Assembly (NCBI GenBank): GCA_013399115.1
Contig: VXAA01007203.1
Coordinates: 1 to 64,000, forward strand
Reading direction: 5' to 3'
DNA: 64,000 nt
Origin: Anseranas semipalmata
Taxonomy: Eukaryota; Chordata; Aves; Anseriformes; Anseranatidae
Shown: positions 63,179 through 64,000 of the stretch, piece by piece
Numbering within the stretch: position 1 is the stretch's first letter
Layout of the letters: every line of letters starts with the position of its first letter
Notes under the pieces: model-generated
The model's input: the letters and a program-made list of their open reading frames with translations, nothing else
Databases searched by the model: none
What the model was told of the DNA's origin: nothing
Made by a program: the position numbers and the translations under genes

Positions 63179-63300
63179 GGATCACAAAATCACAGGATTA
63201 TTTATGTTTGAAAGGACTTCAGGAGGGCATTCAGTCCAACCTCCTGCTCCAAGCAGAGTCAGATATGTGTCTTGTGGTAGATGATATACATGAAGAACAT
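63179..63300 (-). mobile_element. Old CR1 3' end, minus strand
   Basis: Reads ATCACAAAATCACAGGATTA, then TTTGAAAGGACTTCAGGAGG, then CATTCAGTCCAACCTCCTGC and CCAAGCAGAGTC. This is a decayed reversed CR1 3' end. Homology is clear to about 63262 and fades towards 63300. Confidence 0.75.
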
Positions 63301-63704
63301 TGACGATGAGGAAGGTAGAAGCCTACTGCACTGGGCTAGCAAGGATAATTTCTTCATTAAGCCGTCAGGTGGATGAAAGTTTGGAAAGGATGAAAAGGCA
63401 CATTTCTACCATGCAGTGAGGCATAGATATCTGAGCTAATGTTAGCCAAGATAGCACTGAAACTGGAACCAATATGTCTCTACATTTTATCTTCTACATA
63501 GATCTTAGAGGGAGCAATTATTACCTCAAGTAGACCTGTCAGCATGGTTGGAGCTGCCCTCCCACTCTTTGGGTCAGGCCTTGCACTACTATGTTGCCAT
63601 AAACCAAATAAGGAAGGTATAGCATGGATACATTAGCATAAATTAGGAAATTGTTCCCACTCTAGAAGCATCAGAGCAAAGCAAAGAAATCCCAGGATCC
63701 ATGG
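63301..63704. other. Unique noncoding sequence
   Basis: No gene, RNA or repeat recognised between the old CR1 and the MIR-like SINE. Confidence 0.55.
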
Positions 63705-63865
63705 ACTCAGCTTCAAGACTCCCAGTTTTATTCTCAGCTTTGTTTCTGCCAGTGGGATGACCTTAGGCATTTTTTTTTTTTTTTTACCTCTCTATTTCTC
63801 AATTTCCCAGAGTATATAATGGAGAATAATAACACTGGATTTGCTTCTTTTCTGTCTCTCTGTCC
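63705..63865 (+). repeat. MIR-like SINE relic, plus strand
   Basis: The order is GACTCCCAGTTTTATTCTCA, GCTTTGTTTCTGCC, GGGATGACCTTAGGCA, a T-run (63771-63785), ACCTCTCTATTTCTCAATTTCC, then GTATATAATGGAGAATAATA. This follows the MIR consensus layout (CTGGGTTC-AATCCCAGCTCTGCC, TGTGTGACCTTGGGCA, ACCTCTCTGTGCCTCAGTTTCC, TGTAAAATGGGGATAATA). The T-run has replaced the short AGTCACTTA segment. Confidence 0.7.
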
Positions 63866-64000
63866 TGCAGGGTAATGACCTTATCGCTTAACGGCCCTAC
63901 CAACACACCTGCTTGCTCCAAAAGTATAAGATGCCTTTCCTTTCAAATTATCTCACCAATTAACACCAGGAAGATAACTCAGAGCAATTTTGCTCTCAGC

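Noticed and set aside
1..64000. CRISPR arrays, bacterial operons or ribosome-binding sites
   Set aside because: No spaced direct repeats of the right size and no bacterial gene structure. The repeats mark this as vertebrate nuclear DNA.

Overview
This window looks like 64 kb of nuclear DNA from a bird. The main evidence is a set of chicken-repeat-1 (CR1) retrotransposon fragments. Most are cut short at the 5' end and carry the CR1-type 3' terminus of repeated ATTCT(A/G)TG octamers. Two avian-type endogenous-retrovirus LTRs and several very old SINE/LINE relics support this. Introns and intergenic DNA with AT-rich microsatellites, and one 366-base assembly gap plus three isolated Ns, fit a draft vertebrate assembly. 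I cannot name the species, the chromosome, or whether the window is intergenic or lies inside a very large intron.

I found no convincing protein-coding exon, tRNA, rRNA, snRNA, CpG island or CRISPR array. Open reading frames of 60-170 codons occur on both strands, but none has a recognisable domain or a convincing exon structure. The longest ones are explained by CR1 reverse transcriptase remains, microsatellite translation or the N gap. The window is best read as gene-poor sequence.

Layout. 1-1203: unique. 1204-2416: CR1 with a broken reverse transcriptase reading frame, minus strand. 2417-8131: unique, with one possible conserved noncoding block near 4.3-4.6 kb. 8132-8306: CR1. 8307-13111: unique, with AAT and purine microsatellites. 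13112-13388: CR1. 13389-18231: unique, with a CORE-SINE/MIR-like relic near 14.7 kb. 18232-18526: CR1 with an expanded pentanucleotide tail. 18527-28440: mostly unique and microsatellite-rich. 28441-28983: solo LTR. 29870-30610: ancient, heavily decayed CR1/L3-type LINE. 33583-33970 and 34210-34508: a young and an old CR1. 35550-35935: CR1, minus strand. 35936-45000: unique, with SINE relics near 38.1 and 41.9 kb. 45001-46572: partial endogenous retrovirus, minus strand (LTR with assembly gap, primer-binding site, leader/gag-like remnant). 46573-56919: unique and microsatellite-rich. 56920-57229: CR1. 57230-63178: unique. 63179-63300: old CR1. 63705-63865: MIR-like SINE.

The elements fall into age layers. 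CORE-SINE/MIR-like and L3-like relics are the oldest. Decayed CR1s come next, then better preserved CR1 copies (two of which are about 94% alike by eye), and finally the LTR elements. If the DNA has a function beyond structure, it most likely lies in possible noncoding regulatory blocks (near 4.3-4.6, 28.0-28.2, 42.5-42.8, 56.3-56.7 and 62.6-62.8 kb), which need a multi-species alignment to judge. I see no evidence of a previously undescribed biological system. All repeat family calls are pattern recognition against remembered family features, not database hits.
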